Below are positions 51,225-62,153 of a DNA stretch of 64,000 nucleotides, piece after piece (positions within the stretch are counted from its first letter, which is position 1; every line of letters begins with the position of its first letter). The notes beneath the pieces were generated by a model, which saw only the letters and a list, made by a program, of their open reading frames with translations, searched no databases and was not told the DNA's origin. This DNA comes from Arcobacter sp. FWKO B (GTDB lineage Bacteria; Campylobacterota; Campylobacteria; Campylobacterales; Arcobacteraceae). The stretch is from contig NZ_CP041403.1 of NCBI RefSeq assembly GCF_014844135.1, forward strand, positions 806,001 to 870,000, read 5' to 3'. The position numbers and the translations under genes are program-made.

Positions 51225-52499
51225 TTAACCTATCAAAATACTAGGAAATGCCAAAACAATCCCCAATACAAAAAGCTGTATCACAATAAAAGGAACTACA
51301 CCTTTATAAATATCAGTTGTTTTGATTCCTTGTGGTGCTACGCCTTTGAGATAAAACAGACTAAATCCAAATGGAGGTGTCAAAAATGATGTTTGAAGAT
51401 TTATAGCTATCAAAATAGCAAACCAAATAGGATCAACCCCCAAAGTCAAAGCAATAGCACCCAATATCGGAACTACAATAAAACAAATCTCCACAAAATC
51501 CAAGAAAAAACCAAGTAAAAATACAATAAGCATACTAGCTATCAAAAACCCAAGCTCACCAGCAGGAAGTGATGTCATAAACTCTTCTACCACCATATCA
51601 CCACCAGTATATGTAAAAACCATACTAAAAGCAGTAGCCCCTATGAGTATAGCAAATACCATAGCTGTGATTTTGACAGTTTGAAGGGAAGCTTCTTTGA
51701 TGATAGAAAAACTTAGTTTTTTGTACATCAAAGCTAGTAATATAGCACCAACAGCCCCAAGTGATGATGACTCTGTTGGTGTTGCAATACCAGCAAAAAT
51801 TGATCCAAGTACAAAAACAATAAGCATCAAAGGGGGAATAACTGCCCAAAGAGCTTCAAAAATCTGTTTTTTTGTTGGATTTTCACCAATAGCTGGTGCA
51901 ACATCTCCTTTTATCATAGAAAATATCACAATATATGCTAAATATGCTAATACTAAAATAACCCCAGGGACAATAGCGGCTTTAAACAAATCCCCAACAG
52001 GCACTTGCATCACATCACCAAGAATTATAAGAATAATAGATGGTGGGATAATTTGTCCTAAAGTACCACTAGTACATACCACACCACAAGCAAATGCCTT
52101 GTCATAGTTGTATTTTAGCATTACAGGTAGTGAGATGATACCCATAGCCACTACACTAGCTCCCACTACTCCTGTTGTTGCAGCAAGAAGCATCCCTACC
52201 AAAATAGTAGAAAGTGCAAGCCCTCCACGGAGTCTTCCAAAAAGTGTCCCCATAGATACTAAAAGCTTACTTGCAAGTCCAGCTTTTTCCAAAACTATCC
52301 CCATAAATATAAACATAGGAATAGACATCAAGACTGTATTTGTCATAATAGAAGTAATTCGAAAACTCATCATAGAAAACATATCTAGCCCATCTATAAA
52401 AAGTCCAAATATAAGTGCAACCCCACCAAAAGTAAAAGCTACTGGAAAACCAAAAAAAAGTAGCAACATAGCTACAATAAAAAGTATAATTCCAGTCAT
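51225..52499 (-). CDS. dctM: TRAP transporter large permease DctM
   Basis: 424 residues, about twelve membrane helices. Family motifs: LLFFGFPVAFTFGG, SIPMFIFMGIVLEKAG, GVVGASVVAMGIISLPVML and TPTESSSLGAVGA. It moves substrate with sodium or proton flow. It overlaps the dctQ end by 4 bp and lies 23 bp before the binding-protein gene. Confidence 0.93.
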   Translation of the reverse strand: MTGIILFIVAMLLLFFGFPVAFTFGGVALIFGLFIDGLDMFSMMSFRITSIMTNTVLMSIPMFIFMGIVLEKAGLASKLLVSMGTLFGRLRGGLALSTILVGMLLAATTGVVGASVVAMGIISLPVMLKYNYDKAFACGVVCTSGTLGQIIPPSIILIILGDVMQVPVGDLFKAAIVPGVILVLAYLAYIVIFSMIKGDVAPAIGENPTKKQIFEALWAVIPPLMLIVFVLGSIFAGIATPTESSSLGAVGAILLALMYKKLSFSIIKEASLQTVKITAMVFAILIGATAFSMVFTYTGGDMVVEEFMTSLPAGELGFLIASMLIVFLLGFFLDFVEICFIVVPILGAIALTLGVDPIWFAILIAINLQTSFLTPPFGFSLFYLKGVAPQGIKTTDIYKGVVPFIVIQLFVLGIVLAFPSILIG

Positions 52500-53041
52500 A
52501 GTTTATCCTCTATGGAATGTTTACTTTGTCTGTGAAGTACCATATTTTCAACTTGCTTGATAATAAATGCAAGACTTGAAAGAATTAGTAAAGCAAAACT
52601 AAGAGGTATTAGGGCTTTTATGATAAATCTATATGGCAATCCACCAGGATCTGGACTTCCTTCTTTTATCTCATAAGCATACATTACAGGTTCTATAGAA
52701 GTATATATTATCACCACACTCAAAGGAATAAGTAACAATACAACACCTATTATATTGACCATACCTTGCCAAAAAGGGGAGAATTTCTCATAAAAAATAT
52801 CAACTCTTACATGAGCATCACTATATAAAGTATAGCTAAGTCCTAGCATAAAAATAATAGAAAACAAATGCCACTCTAGCTCTTGAAGATATATAAAAGA
52901 TGAGCTAAAAAGATACCTTGAGATTACATTGTAAAGTATTAAAAAAGCTAATGCTACCACAAGCACTGCACCAATAGCACCAAGTGCTTTTGATATGGAA
53001 TCTAAAATAGTTTTGATTTTATTAAGTATTTTCATAAACAC
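52496..53041 (-). CDS. dctQ: TRAP transporter small permease DctQ
   Basis: 181 residues, four membrane helices. The family motif ELEWHLFSIIFMLGLSYTLYSDAHVRVDIFYE is clear. It partners DctM in the membrane and is the first gene of the operon dctQ-dctM-binding protein. Confidence 0.9.
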   Translation of the reverse strand: MFMKILNKIKTILDSISKALGAIGAVLVVALAFLILYNVISRYLFSSSFIYLQELEWHLFSIIFMLGLSYTLYSDAHVRVDIFYEKFSPFWQGMVNIIGVVLLLIPLSVVIIYTSIEPVMYAYEIKEGSPDPGGLPYRFIIKALIPLSFALLILSSLAFIIKQVENMVLHRQSKHSIEDKL

Positions 53042-53111
53042 AAATGTATATGATAATTACTTAAATTACTATAAAAACTCTTTTTAATTATGCTACTTTT
53101 ACAAAAATGTA

Positions 53112-55583
53112 TCAAATAGTAGTTACTTTTTTATACGGCTTTAACCATATCAACATTTTTGGTAATAGCAACAATGCTGATGTAAGCATTGTAATCATAA
53201 CCAAAACAGTTAAGAGTCCAAAATAAATAGTAGGTACTAGATTTGAAAGTATCAAAATAGAAAAACCACAAACAACTACTAAGGTCGTATAATACATTGC
53301 ATAACCTATACTCGCATGGGATCTTATCATAGCATTTGTATAGTTGTGATCCTTTTTAAACTCCTCTTTAAATCTATGAATATAATGTATTGTATCATCT
53401 ACGCCAATCCCTATAGAAATAGCTGCAATAGTAATAGTCATAATATCAAGAGGAATTGAAAATACACCCATAATCCCAAAAACTATCCCTATTGGTATAA
53501 GATTTACTGTTATTGCAATAAAGGCTATTAAAATACTTCTAAATAATACTATAAACATAAAGAACAAAGTCAAGAGGACAAATCCAAGTGTTTTGATTTG
53601 TGACTCATAAAGTGACTGCAACATATTATTATATAGTACCATTAAATTTGTCACTCTATATGTTGCTTCATCTGGTGAAATAATTTGTGCCAAATCACTG
53701 TTTATTTTTTTGATAAGTTCATCTCTTCTAAGCTCTACATTAGAGTCAATAACTCTTGTAAAAAACCTCACTTCATTTTCTTCTATATTAATAAAAGGAG
53801 TAACTACAATATCTCGATACTCTTTTGGAAGTTTTGTGTAAATAAGAGCTAATTTAAATCCATCCAAATCTACACCATTGTTAAGAGTATTGCCAACTTT
53901 TAGCATAGTTGCAAAAGATTGTACACTGCCAATATGTTCTATATTTTGTAAATAATCATGAACTTTTACAATCAAATCCATTTTTTGTTTGGTAAACCAA
54001 TATTGTTCTTCAGAACTACTTGCTTCAAACTCATCTTCAAAATCACTAAACTCATCATCTATATCATTACTTGACTCAAAACTATGAATATCTTTAAATT
54101 TTATTACAATATCTAATGGTGTTGTACCGCCTAAGTCCCTATCAATTATTTCCATCCCTTTATATATTTCAGTTGATTTTTTGAAATAATTAATAAAGCT
54201 GTTTTCAACCTCAAGCTTTGAAGTACCAATAAATGCAAATATCATAACAGCAACTGTTGTAATGAAAATATATTTTGGTTTATTTTCTACAAATGTAGCA
54301 CAAGATTTTGTAAGAGAAAATGAGTCTTCAAACTTTGTATTTGGTTGTAATTTTGAAAGTTTTATCAAAACTGCTGGAAATATAATAAAAGTTATAATCA
54401 AAGACATTAAAATTGAGCTACTTATCATCCAACCAAGGTCAATAACTGGTCTAATATTTGATAATACCAAAGAACCAAAACCTGCTATTGTTGTCACTAC
54501 TGCAAAAAGAGATGGATTTGCTTTTGATAAGACTGTATTAAGGACTAGTTTATATTGACTTGAATATGTATATTTTTTTGCAAGTTCTCTATATCTTACT
54601 ATTAAATGTAGCACAATTGAGATAGTCAATATAAGCTGTAATGCTATGAAATTTGATGATAATACAGTAATTTCCCAGCCAAAAAACCCCAATATCCCTG
54701 TACTTGCAACAACTGCAACAAAACATATAAAAATAGGAAACACTATCCATCTAATCTGTCTAAAAATAACCCATAAAATAAATATAAACATAAAAACCAA
54801 GGTAGAGCCATAAACAACCAAGTCACTTCTAATAAAGCCAATAACATCACTTGCTATCATACTAGGTCCACCTAGAAACAACTCTCCACTATCTTTATAT
54901 TTATTGACTATATTTCTAATATTTTGGATATTTTGACTCTCTAAATCTCTTACTAAATCCCTATATTCTTTAAATTCTATTTGAATCTTTTTAAGTCTAT
55001 CATTTTCTTCAGAAGTTCTATTGTCATTAAATAAAAGTTCATTTCTTTTATTTAAAAGTTCAAAATACTTTTCATCTTTTTTTATATTTATAATAATAGC
55101 TGTTGTGCTAAAGTCTTTACTTACCATAATGCCACTGTATAATGGACTTGTCTTTAACTCTTCTTTGACTAATGTTTTATCAACTCCACCATTACCAAGG
55201 GTTTGAACATCATCGACCAACTCTGTGATCTCTCTTACTGGACTTTGAAGCAATGGAACATTTAAAATATTAACTACATTTTCAACCAAATCAAGTTCAG
55301 ATATCTCTTTACTAATACTAGATATTACATCTAAACTTTTATCATCTAATAACTCTACTTTTGGTTTATAGGTAAGTAAAAGCATATCTGTAGTTTGGAA
55401 TTTTTTACTAACTTCTCGAAAATAGTTTAAATCATCATCATCTTCAAGTAATAGTGTTTGAGCAGATGCATCTATTTCTAGTTTACTTGAATAACTACCC
55501 AATAAAAGGATAAATGCACCAAATAATATAATAGTTAAAATAGGAAATTTTAATATTATATATTTATAAAGATTTTTCATCAC
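53112..55583 (-). CDS. RND/MMPL-family exporter, HpnN-like
   Basis: 823 residues with the RND layout: a first membrane helix, a large periplasmic loop (about 35-240), a bundle of five or so helices, a second periplasmic loop and a final bundle. The second bundle contains IAAISIGIGVDDTIHYIHRF, the usual MMPL/SSD signature. The next genes are MlaC- and MlaA-like with a shared stop/start, so it probably moves phospholipid or hopanoid-type lipids across the periplasm. Confidence 0.85.
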   Translation of the reverse strand: MMKNLYKYIILKFPILTIILFGAFILLLGSYSSKLEIDASAQTLLLEDDDDLNYFREVSKKFQTTDMLLLTYKPKVELLDDKSLDVISSISKEISELDLVENVVNILNVPLLQSPVREITELVDDVQTLGNGGVDKTLVKEELKTSPLYSGIMVSKDFSTTAIIINIKKDEKYFELLNKRNELLFNDNRTSEENDRLKKIQIEFKEYRDLVRDLESQNIQNIRNIVNKYKDSGELFLGGPSMIASDVIGFIRSDLVVYGSTLVFMFIFILWVIFRQIRWIVFPIFICFVAVVASTGILGFFGWEITVLSSNFIALQLILTISIVLHLIVRYRELAKKYTYSSQYKLVLNTVLSKANPSLFAVVTTIAGFGSLVLSNIRPVIDLGWMISSSILMSLIITFIIFPAVLIKLSKLQPNTKFEDSFSLTKSCATFVENKPKYIFITTVAVMIFAFIGTSKLEVENSFINYFKKSTEIYKGMEIIDRDLGGTTPLDIVIKFKDIHSFESSNDIDDEFSDFEDEFEASSSEEQYWFTKQKMDLIVKVHDYLQNIEHIGSVQSFATMLKVGNTLNNGVDLDGFKLALIYTKLPKEYRDIVVTPFINIEENEVRFFTRVIDSNVELRRDELIKKINSDLAQIISPDEATYRVTNLMVLYNNMLQSLYESQIKTLGFVLLTLFFMFIVLFRSILIAFIAITVNLIPIGIVFGIMGVFSIPLDIMTITIAAISIGIGVDDTIHYIHRFKEEFKKDHNYTNAMIRSHASIGYAMYYTTLVVVCGFSILILSNLVPTIYFGLLTVLVMITMLTSALLLLPKMLIWLKPYKKVTTI

Positions 55584-56149
55584 TATTTATTGCTTTTTAA
55601 ATCATTGATTAAATCTTTTGTACTCTTTGTTGCTAAAAACTCACTAAATTGCTTTCTATAAGTTTGAACTATACTAACACCTATAATATCAATATCATAT
55701 ATTAACCAATCATTCTCTTTTGAATAAAATTTATAAACAATATCGTAATTTTCATTTACACCAACAACTTGAGTAAGCAATGTAATTCTATCAGCCTTTA
55801 CTTTTGTAAGTTCTCGTACAAAGATCTCTTCACCGTTGTATAAATCAATTTTATCAAGATATGAATTCTTTAGTCTATGAACAAATACTTTTATAAATTC
55901 ATCTTGTTCTGATTTTGACATATTATTAAAAGCTCTTCCTAATGACAACCTAGCCATTAGTTCAAAGTCAAATACATCATCTAAAAGATGAAAAAGCTTT
56001 GTTCTTTTATCCTCTTTAGGCAACTCTTTATTTTTTAAGATTGTTGTAATGTCATCTATCTTAATCTGCATATGGTTTGTTATATTTGCTTCATCTATAC
56101 CAAAAACAAATGATAATATCAAACCCAATCCCAATAATATTTTTTTCAT
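55583..56149 (-). CDS. MlaC-like periplasmic phospholipid-binding protein
   Basis: 188 residues with a signal peptide (LGLGLILSFVFG) and the Tol_Tol_Ttg2 pattern: DDVFDFELMARLSLGRAFNNMSKSEQDEF, RLKNSYLDKIDLY and WLIYDIDIIGVSIVQTYRKQF. MlaC carries phospholipid between membranes. It is placed between mlaA-like and RND genes, 2 bp after the former and sharing a base with the latter. Confidence 0.88.
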   Translation of the reverse strand: MKKILLGLGLILSFVFGIDEANITNHMQIKIDDITTILKNKELPKEDKRTKLFHLLDDVFDFELMARLSLGRAFNNMSKSEQDEFIKVFVHRLKNSYLDKIDLYNGEEIFVRELTKVKADRITLLTQVVGVNENYDIVYKFYSKENDWLIYDIDIIGVSIVQTYRKQFSEFLATKSTKDLINDLKSNK

Positions 56150-56151
56150 AA

Positions 56152-56931
56152 CTATTCCTCAATCAGTTTTTGTCTTCTTTGCTCATAAGTATCTCTTAAA
56201 AAAGTATATAAATCTATAGAATCTTTTTTGATACTTTCATATAACTCTGGATTATGAGATATCTCATTTAAGGCACTATAAGCTCTCAAAGCTATAGTTT
56301 CCTCTCCACTATTTGGTATTCTAATATCTTCTTGAGCATTATTTGATATAGGTGTGATATAACTATCACCAACTAACCCAAACATATCTCTAAGATTTGA
56401 AGGTCCTAAAAAAGGTAAAACTATATGTGGTCCACTACCTATTCCCCAGTGCCCAAGAGTCTGCCCCAAATCTTCATTTTTTGGTTCTATTCCAAAGTGA
56501 TGTTTTGCTGGATCCATAAATCCGAGTAAACCAAATGTTGAATTTATAATAAAACGACTTAATTCATCCATACTATTTTGAAACTTAAACTGTAATACAT
56601 TATTTACAAATCTTACTGGAAAAAGAAGATTGTGAAAAAAGTTTGAAATTCCAGTTCTTGCCTCTTCTGGCACAACATTTTTGTACCCTTTGGCTGCTGG
56701 TATTGCTAAGTATATATAAAACTTATCATTAAATCCAGTCATCAATCTATTATATCCACTAAAAGGATCACTTACTTTTTGTTCACTTTCATTAAATTCA
56801 TCCTCAAATGAATCAAAAAAACTACCCTGTTTATGGATATTTTCATATCCAATATTATTATTAAAGTCTATTGAAAAAAGGGTTGTACTATTTAAAAATA
56901 TAAATAGTACAACCATAAATGATTTTAACAT
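56152..56931 (-). CDS. MlaA/VacJ-like outer-membrane lipid protein
   Basis: 259 residues. DPFSGYNRLMTGFNDKFYIYLAIPAAKGY and ARTGISNFFHNLLFPVRFVNNVLQ match MlaA, which removes misplaced phospholipid from the outer leaflet. The signal peptide has no lipobox cysteine, unlike E. coli MlaA, so it may not be lipidated. First gene of the mlaA-mlaC-RND set, starting 1 bp after hemC. Confidence 0.88.
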   Translation of the reverse strand: MLKSFMVVLFIFLNSTTLFSIDFNNNIGYENIHKQGSFFDSFEDEFNESEQKVSDPFSGYNRLMTGFNDKFYIYLAIPAAKGYKNVVPEEARTGISNFFHNLLFPVRFVNNVLQFKFQNSMDELSRFIINSTFGLLGFMDPAKHHFGIEPKNEDLGQTLGHWGIGSGPHIVLPFLGPSNLRDMFGLVGDSYITPISNNAQEDIRIPNSGEETIALRAYSALNEISHNPELYESIKKDSIDLYTFLRDTYEQRRQKLIEE

Positions 56932-56932
56932 T

Positions 56933-57892
56933 TTATAACCTCTGTGGTCTAGTTTCTTTAAATGATACAGCCTCAGAAGCCTTTAATAACTCTAAAGCAC
57001 CTTGTGAAATCATATCATTTGCTAATTTAATCCCTAAGTCATCACAATCTTGTCTACTTGCACTTAATGAATGTTTTAATATATTTGTACCATCACTAAA
57101 ACCTATCATTGCTCTAATAGTTACTTCATCATTTTCTATTGTTGCATTTACAGCAACTGGTGCAGAACATCCAGCTCCTATTTTGGATACAAAATCTCTT
57201 TCTAGTTTTGCAAACAAAAAACTATCGTTGTCATTTAATACACTTGCAATCTCTCTTAATTTTGGGTTATTTGATACTATCTCAATCCCTAAACTAGCTT
57301 GACCCATAGGAGGTATCATGAATTCAAGTGGAAGTTTTTGAGAATATGGTACATCCTTTATCAAATCAAGCCTTGCAAGTCCTATATAAGCCAAAATAAT
57401 AGCATCATACTCACCATCACTAAGCTTTCTAAGTCTTGTATTAACATTACCTCTTAAATCCTTAACTTGCAAATCAGGTCTTATACTTAGAAGTTGCATT
57501 CTTCTTCTTAAGCTTGTAGTTCCAACAACAGCACCCATTGGCAATTCATCCAATGATTTATACTTATGCGAAAGAAATACATCACTTTGATCAGCTCTTT
57601 TTGTAATAGCAACAAGTTCAAGTCCATCAGGGATATATGAAGGGACATCTTTTAGACTATGTACAGCCAAATCAGCATTTCCAGCTAACATCTCATCTTC
57701 AAGCTCTTTTGTAAAATGCCCTTTTCCACCAATAAGTGCTAGTGGACGATCAAGTATTTTATCACCCTTACTTGTAATCTCAAGAAGTTCAATTTCTAAA
57801 GATGGATAATGTTTTTTTATTTCATCCCTTACAAAGTATGCCTGCCACAAAGCCAAAGCACTTGCTCTTGTTGTTATTACCAATTTATCCAC
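56933..57892 (-). CDS. hemC: Porphobilinogen deaminase (hydroxymethylbilane synthase)
   Basis: 319 residues. ITTRASALALWQAYFV opens the protein; SKGDKI, KDLRGNVNTRLRKL and the cofactor-bearing cysteine in GAGCSAPVAV are all present. It joins four porphobilinogens in haem synthesis. Its start overlaps the previous stop by one base. Confidence 0.96.
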   Translation of the reverse strand: MDKLVITTRASALALWQAYFVRDEIKKHYPSLEIELLEITSKGDKILDRPLALIGGKGHFTKELEDEMLAGNADLAVHSLKDVPSYIPDGLELVAITKRADQSDVFLSHKYKSLDELPMGAVVGTTSLRRRMQLLSIRPDLQVKDLRGNVNTRLRKLSDGEYDAIILAYIGLARLDLIKDVPYSQKLPLEFMIPPMGQASLGIEIVSNNPKLREIASVLNDNDSFLFAKLERDFVSKIGAGCSAPVAVNATIENDEVTIRAMIGFSDGTNILKHSLSASRQDCDDLGIKLANDMISQGALELLKASEAVSFKETRPQRL

Positions 57893-58728
57893 TACTTAAC
57901 CAACCCTTCAAATATTTGTCTATTTCTATCCATAATTCCATTTACAAAAACTGTAGGCGTACCTTGTATCATCATATTATCAGCTTTTTTCATATCATCT
58001 TCAAGTTCTTGTTTCACTTTAGCATCATTTATTTGAGCTAGTGTAATTTTAGTTTGTAATACTTTATTTACAGTATCAAGTATCACTTGTTCATTGCTCT
58101 CTTTTGTAGATATCATATCTAGTAAATCAGCTTCATATATTTTTTTCTCTACATCTTTGATACCTTGTTTTTTTGCCACTATCATAGCTCTTGTTACCAC
58201 ATCAGCAGCAGGATGTATTCTAAGAAGAGGAAAATGATAGTAATAAAGTGCTATATCTTTGCTCTTAGCAACATCTCTTAACATCATAGGAATGTACTCT
58301 ACACAAAATTTACAAAGAGGATCACTAAAAACTACAACTTTATTTTTTGCATTTTTATTCCCAACTATTAGGTGACTATCATTGTAATAATCATTTGTCA
58401 TTGTAGGAGTAAGCATATCTTTAAAACTTCTACCTGTTTTAATATCTAATAACTCAGGAGCAACCAAAACACCATCACTAAAAATAGTATCTTTTGCTTC
58501 TACTATTTGTCCATTTAGGTTTGCTTTTATATCAAATACATAGCCATACCATCCCTTTTGAGGTAGCTCTTTTTTTATAAATATTGACAAATTCTCAAGT
58601 TTTATTTGTGGATTTGCATTTAACCTTTTTGTTTGAAACTCTGTTACTGTTTTGTCTACATTGGGTGTAGCAAATAGACTACTTGCTAGTAGAGCTGTTA
58701 TGCTCAATGACTTCAACATCGATGACAT
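57892..58728 (-). CDS. Periplasmic thiol:disulfide interchange protein, DsbC/DsbG-like
   Basis: 278 residues from ATG 58728, with AAGGAG before it. A signal peptide ending SLFA leads to an N-terminal dimer-type domain and a thioredoxin fold with the active site DPLCKFCVEY (CKFC rather than the usual CGYC) and cis-Pro in GTPTVFVNG. It reshuffles or reduces disulfides of exported proteins, possibly cytochromes. The start overlaps the fxsA-like gene by 50 bp. Confidence 0.8.
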   Translation of the reverse strand: MSSMLKSLSITALLASSLFATPNVDKTVTEFQTKRLNANPQIKLENLSIFIKKELPQKGWYGYVFDIKANLNGQIVEAKDTIFSDGVLVAPELLDIKTGRSFKDMLTPTMTNDYYNDSHLIVGNKNAKNKVVVFSDPLCKFCVEYIPMMLRDVAKSKDIALYYYHFPLLRIHPAADVVTRAMIVAKKQGIKDVEKKIYEADLLDMISTKESNEQVILDTVNKVLQTKITLAQINDAKVKQELEDDMKKADNMMIQGTPTVFVNGIMDRNRQIFEGLVK

Positions 58729-59119
58729 TATCTTCTCCTTGTTTTTGTGTATATGATGTTTTTGAGTAAAAACTATTATTACTTTTTACTATAAATTTAC
58801 TAAAAACTAGTTTAGCAATAAAACTAATTTGAAATAATAATCCAATAATATCTGTAAAAAATCCTGGAATTATAAGTAAAATAGCCCCTATAACAGAAGC
58901 TAAATTAAGCTTTGTAAACTCATCTTCATTTATCTCTCTTTTTGATAATTTTTGTAAATTTTGTGCAATAGAATATCTAAAGTTTTTAAAAATCATTACA
59001 CCAACTATGGCACTAGTAATTATCTCAAAAAAAGTCCAAAGTCCACCAATACTACCAGCTATGGCAGTAGTAATCATTACTTCAGCAAAAAGATAAATAA
59101 AAAAATATATTAAAACCAT
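58679..59119 (-). CDS. fxsA: FxsA family membrane protein
   Basis: 146 residues with the FxsA pattern: several helices, EVMITTAIAGSIGGLWTFFE, ASVIGAILLIIPGFFTDIIGLLFQI, and a polar tail. FxsA relieves phage T7 exclusion by the F plasmid in E. coli; its normal role is unclear. It begins at the last base of proS. Confidence 0.82.
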   Translation of the reverse strand: MVLIYFFIYLFAEVMITTAIAGSIGGLWTFFEIITSAIVGVMIFKNFRYSIAQNLQKLSKREINEDEFTKLNLASVIGAILLIIPGFFTDIIGLLFQISFIAKLVFSKFIVKSNNSFYSKTSYTQKQGEDNVIDVEVIEHNSSTSK

Positions 59120-60825
59120 TAGTCAATTAACTCCAATAATTTTGATACAACATCTTCTTTTTTTACCTCAGTTTTTGTATTTGTTTTTCTATCAACAATT
59201 TCAACTATCCCATCACTAAGTTTTTTACCAATAATTACACCATATGGAAAACCAATAAGTTCAAAATCACCCATTTTAAAACCATACCTAGCATCAACTC
59301 TATCATCTAATATTGTATCTATTTTATATTTTGATAAACCATTATATAACTTTTCCGCAAAACTCAACTCATCACTATTTTTTGCGTTACTTACTATAAT
59401 ATCTACCATAAAAGGGGCTGTTTCTTTCGTCCAAAGCATCCCTTTTTCATCATGATGTTGCTCTATAACTGCAGCAATCAATCTACTAACCCCTATACCA
59501 TATGTTCCCATAACAAAAGGTTTTGCTTTACCATTTCTATCTAGGAAATTTGCATTCATAGCCGCAGAATATTTTGTACCTAATTGAAAAATATGTCCTA
59601 CTTCTATCCCTTTAGTATGTATTAACTCTCCACCACAACACTTACATTTATCACCTGCTTGAACAGCTACCAAATCATCATATTTTGCATTTTCAAGCTC
59701 TTTTAAATCTACACCTGTTAAATGGTAATTTTCTTCATTTGAACCACAGATTAGGTTGTCTTCATTTTGAAGTTCATTATCTATTACGAAAACTACCTCT
59801 TTTGGCAAATCAAACACCCCAACATACCCAGCAACCAAACCAGCGTCTTTTATATCATCCTCACTAGCATCAATAAGCTCCAAAGCATTTACAGCATTAG
59901 TAGCTTTTGTTTCTTCAAGCTCATCATCGCCTCTTACAAAAAACACAACTACCTTTTGAGTTTCTTCATAAACAGCCTTCTTAATCACAGCCTTGATAGT
60001 CTGAGAAGCTTCAACATCCAAAAACTTAGCAACATCTTCAATAGATGTCACATCAGGAGTTAAAACCTTCTCTTTTGTCTTTTCCTTTTTACCTTTTACC
60101 TCTTTAGGTTGTCTTGATGCTGCTTCAATATTTGCCCCATATTCACATGATTTACACACTACTATAGTATCTTCGCCACTATTAGCAAGTACATGAAACT
60201 CTTTACTTCCAGTTCCACCAATAGCACCACTATCAGCTTCAACTACTCTAAAATCAAGTCCAAGTTTTGTGAATATTTTTTTATATGTTTCTTCCATCAG
60301 ATGAAATTCTCTTATCATATCTTCTTCATTTTCATGGAAAGAATATCCATCTTTCATCAAAAATTCTCGACCTCTTAATAATCCAAATCTAGGTCTTCCT
60401 TCATCACGAAATTTTGTATTTATTTGGTACAAATTTATTGGTAAATCTTTATAGCTTGTAACTCTATTTTTTACAAGTTCAACCATTGCTTCTTCATTTG
60501 TAGGACTTAAGACAAATTCACCATTTTTTCTGTCTTTTATTCTTAACATTTCTAAGCCCATTTTTGAGGCTCTTCCACTTTGCTCCCAAAGCTCTATTGG
60601 AGTCACAAAACCTAGTTGAACTTCATTGCATCCAGCTTCATCTAGCTCACTTTTTACTATATTTCTAATCTTTTCTAATACTATTTTTCCAAGTGGCATA
60701 AAATTATAAATTCCAGCTCCTACTTGATTAATAAATCCTGCTCTTACCAAATACTGATGACTTGGTAATGTAGCATCTTTTGGCATCTCTTTTGTTGTTG
60801 GTATAAACATTTTGCTAAATTTCAT
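59119..60825 (-). CDS. proS: Prolyl-tRNA synthetase, bacterial type with editing insert
   Basis: 568 residues. Class II motifs: [48 protein letters not shown] and [18 protein letters not shown]. The insertion domain (about 225-385) with [17 protein letters not shown] edits misacylated Ala-tRNA(Pro). Typical length. Confidence 0.96.
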   Translation of the reverse strand: MKFSKMFIPTTKEMPKDATLPSHQYLVRAGFINQVGAGIYNFMPLGKIVLEKIRNIVKSELDEAGCNEVQLGFVTPIELWEQSGRASKMGLEMLRIKDRKNGEFVLSPTNEEAMVELVKNRVTSYKDLPINLYQINTKFRDEGRPRFGLLRGREFLMKDGYSFHENEEDMIREFHLMEETYKKIFTKLGLDFRVVEADSGAIGGTGSKEFHVLANSGEDTIVVCKSCEYGANIEAASRQPKEVKGKKEKTKEKVLTPDVTSIEDVAKFLDVEASQTIKAVIKKAVYEETQKVVVFFVRGDDELEETKATNAVNALELIDASEDDIKDAGLVAGYVGVFDLPKEVVFVIDNELQNEDNLICGSNEENYHLTGVDLKELENAKYDDLVAVQAGDKCKCCGGELIHTKGIEVGHIFQLGTKYSAAMNANFLDRNGKAKPFVMGTYGIGVSRLIAAVIEQHHDEKGMLWTKETAPFMVDIIVSNAKNSDELSFAEKLYNGLSKYKIDTILDDRVDARYGFKMGDFELIGFPYGVIIGKKLSDGIVEIVDRKTNTKTEVKKEDVVSKLLELID

Positions 60826-60863
60826 TCTATTTTTCCTTTAAGCCTGTGGTACTTATTGTCCCA

Positions 60864-62153
60864 TTAGCTATTATTACATTTATAATTTGTTTCTTCTATA
60901 TCTTGGTCTACTTTTACATTAAAAACATTTTGTATAGTTTCAAAAACCATATCACTATTTTCTACTGTAGCAAGATTTCTTAATTCTTTACTTACATCAA
61001 AAAGATATTTTGAAATAATACTATGACATAGCTTATTAATATTTTCTTTTTGAGTATTTTCTATAAATCCTTTTTTTAAAGCATCTTCTATTTTTTGCTC
61101 AACTATACAATTGCCCTTTTCAAATAAAGCTTTTATAAGTGGTTCAACGCCCAGTGTATTTAACCATTTAAAATACCCAGATGTCATATCTTTTACTATT
61201 TTATAAGCTTGTTTAGCCATTTTAGCTCTTTGAGCCATATTTTCATCAACTATTTCTTTCAAATCATCAACACTATAAACTTCTACACCATCAAAATCAA
61301 ACTCTTCTATATCCCTAGGTATTGCTATATCAAACCAAAATCTTTCAAACTCACAATACTCAATCATCTCTTTTTTTATAATAGGATATGGTGCACTTGT
61401 AGCTGTAAATAAAAGTGGCACACTATTTAAAATATCATTCAATTGACTATAAGGAGCCACTTCTATATCTCCACCTATGCTCTCAGCTAATATAGATGCT
61501 TTTTTAATATCACGACTTACTAAAACTACTTTAAAACTATTTTTTAAAAGATGTCTTGCACAAAGTTCACTCATCTCTCCAGCACCAACAACAATAGCTT
61601 TTATACCACTTAGATTTTTAAAAATTTGTTTAGCTTTTGCAACAGCAGTTGATGCTACTGATACACTACCACTTCCAAGTGTAGTTTCATTTCGAACAGC
61701 ACTAGCACATTTAAAAGAGTAATTTATAGCACGAGATAATTTAGTAGAACAATATCCTCTTTCTAAAGCAAATTTATAAGCATCTTTTAATTGCCCTACA
61801 ATTTGCGTTTCTCCTACAACTAAACTATCTATAGAAGAAGCTACACTAAAAAGATGGAATATTGCATTTTCATCCTCATAAATATCAGCTATTTTTACAA
61901 GTTCATCACAATAAAAGCTACTTTTTTTACAAAAATTATTTAGTATAGTTTCCCTTGCTTTTGAAGTATCTTTTACTGAAGCTATCACTTCAACTCTATT
62001 ACAAGTAGATAAAACAACAGCCTCATTTATATACATACAATCAACTGTCTTTTTTAAAAAACTCTCTTTTTCTAACTCACTATTAAATGCCAGTCTTTCT
62101 CTTAGTGCAATTTCAGTATTTTTATGTGTAAAACTTACTATTAAATAATGCAT
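60864..62153 (-). CDS. hemA: Glutamyl-tRNA reductase
   Basis: 429 residues. The active-site cysteine lies in VLSTCNRVEV; GETQIVGQLKDAYKFA and the nucleotide-binding IKAIVVGAGEMSELCARHL follow. It makes glutamate-1-semialdehyde, the first step of haem synthesis from Glu-tRNA. It overlaps the prenyl synthase stop by one base. Confidence 0.96.
   Translation of the reverse strand: MHYLIVSFTHKNTEIALRERLAFNSELEKESFLKKTVDCMYINEAVVLSTCNRVEVIASVKDTSKARETILNNFCKKSSFYCDELVKIADIYEDENAIFHLFSVASSIDSLVVGETQIVGQLKDAYKFALERGYCSTKLSRAINYSFKCASAVRNETTLGSGSVSVASTAVAKAKQIFKNLSGIKAIVVGAGEMSELCARHLLKNSFKVVLVSRDIKKASILAESIGGDIEVAPYSQLNDILNSVPLLFTATSAPYPIIKKEMIEYCEFERFWFDIAIPRDIEEFDFDGVEVYSVDDLKEIVDENMAQRAKMAKQAYKIVKDMTSGYFKWLNTLGVEPLIKALFEKGNCIVEQKIEDALKKGFIENTQKENINKLCHSIISKYLFDVSKELRNLATVENSDMVFETIQNVFNVKVDQDIEETNYKCNNS

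Noticed and set aside
51697-52560. Two long plus-strand frames opposite dctM
   Set aside because: They are antisense shadows of a Gly/Ile-rich membrane protein with no ribosome sites or family features.
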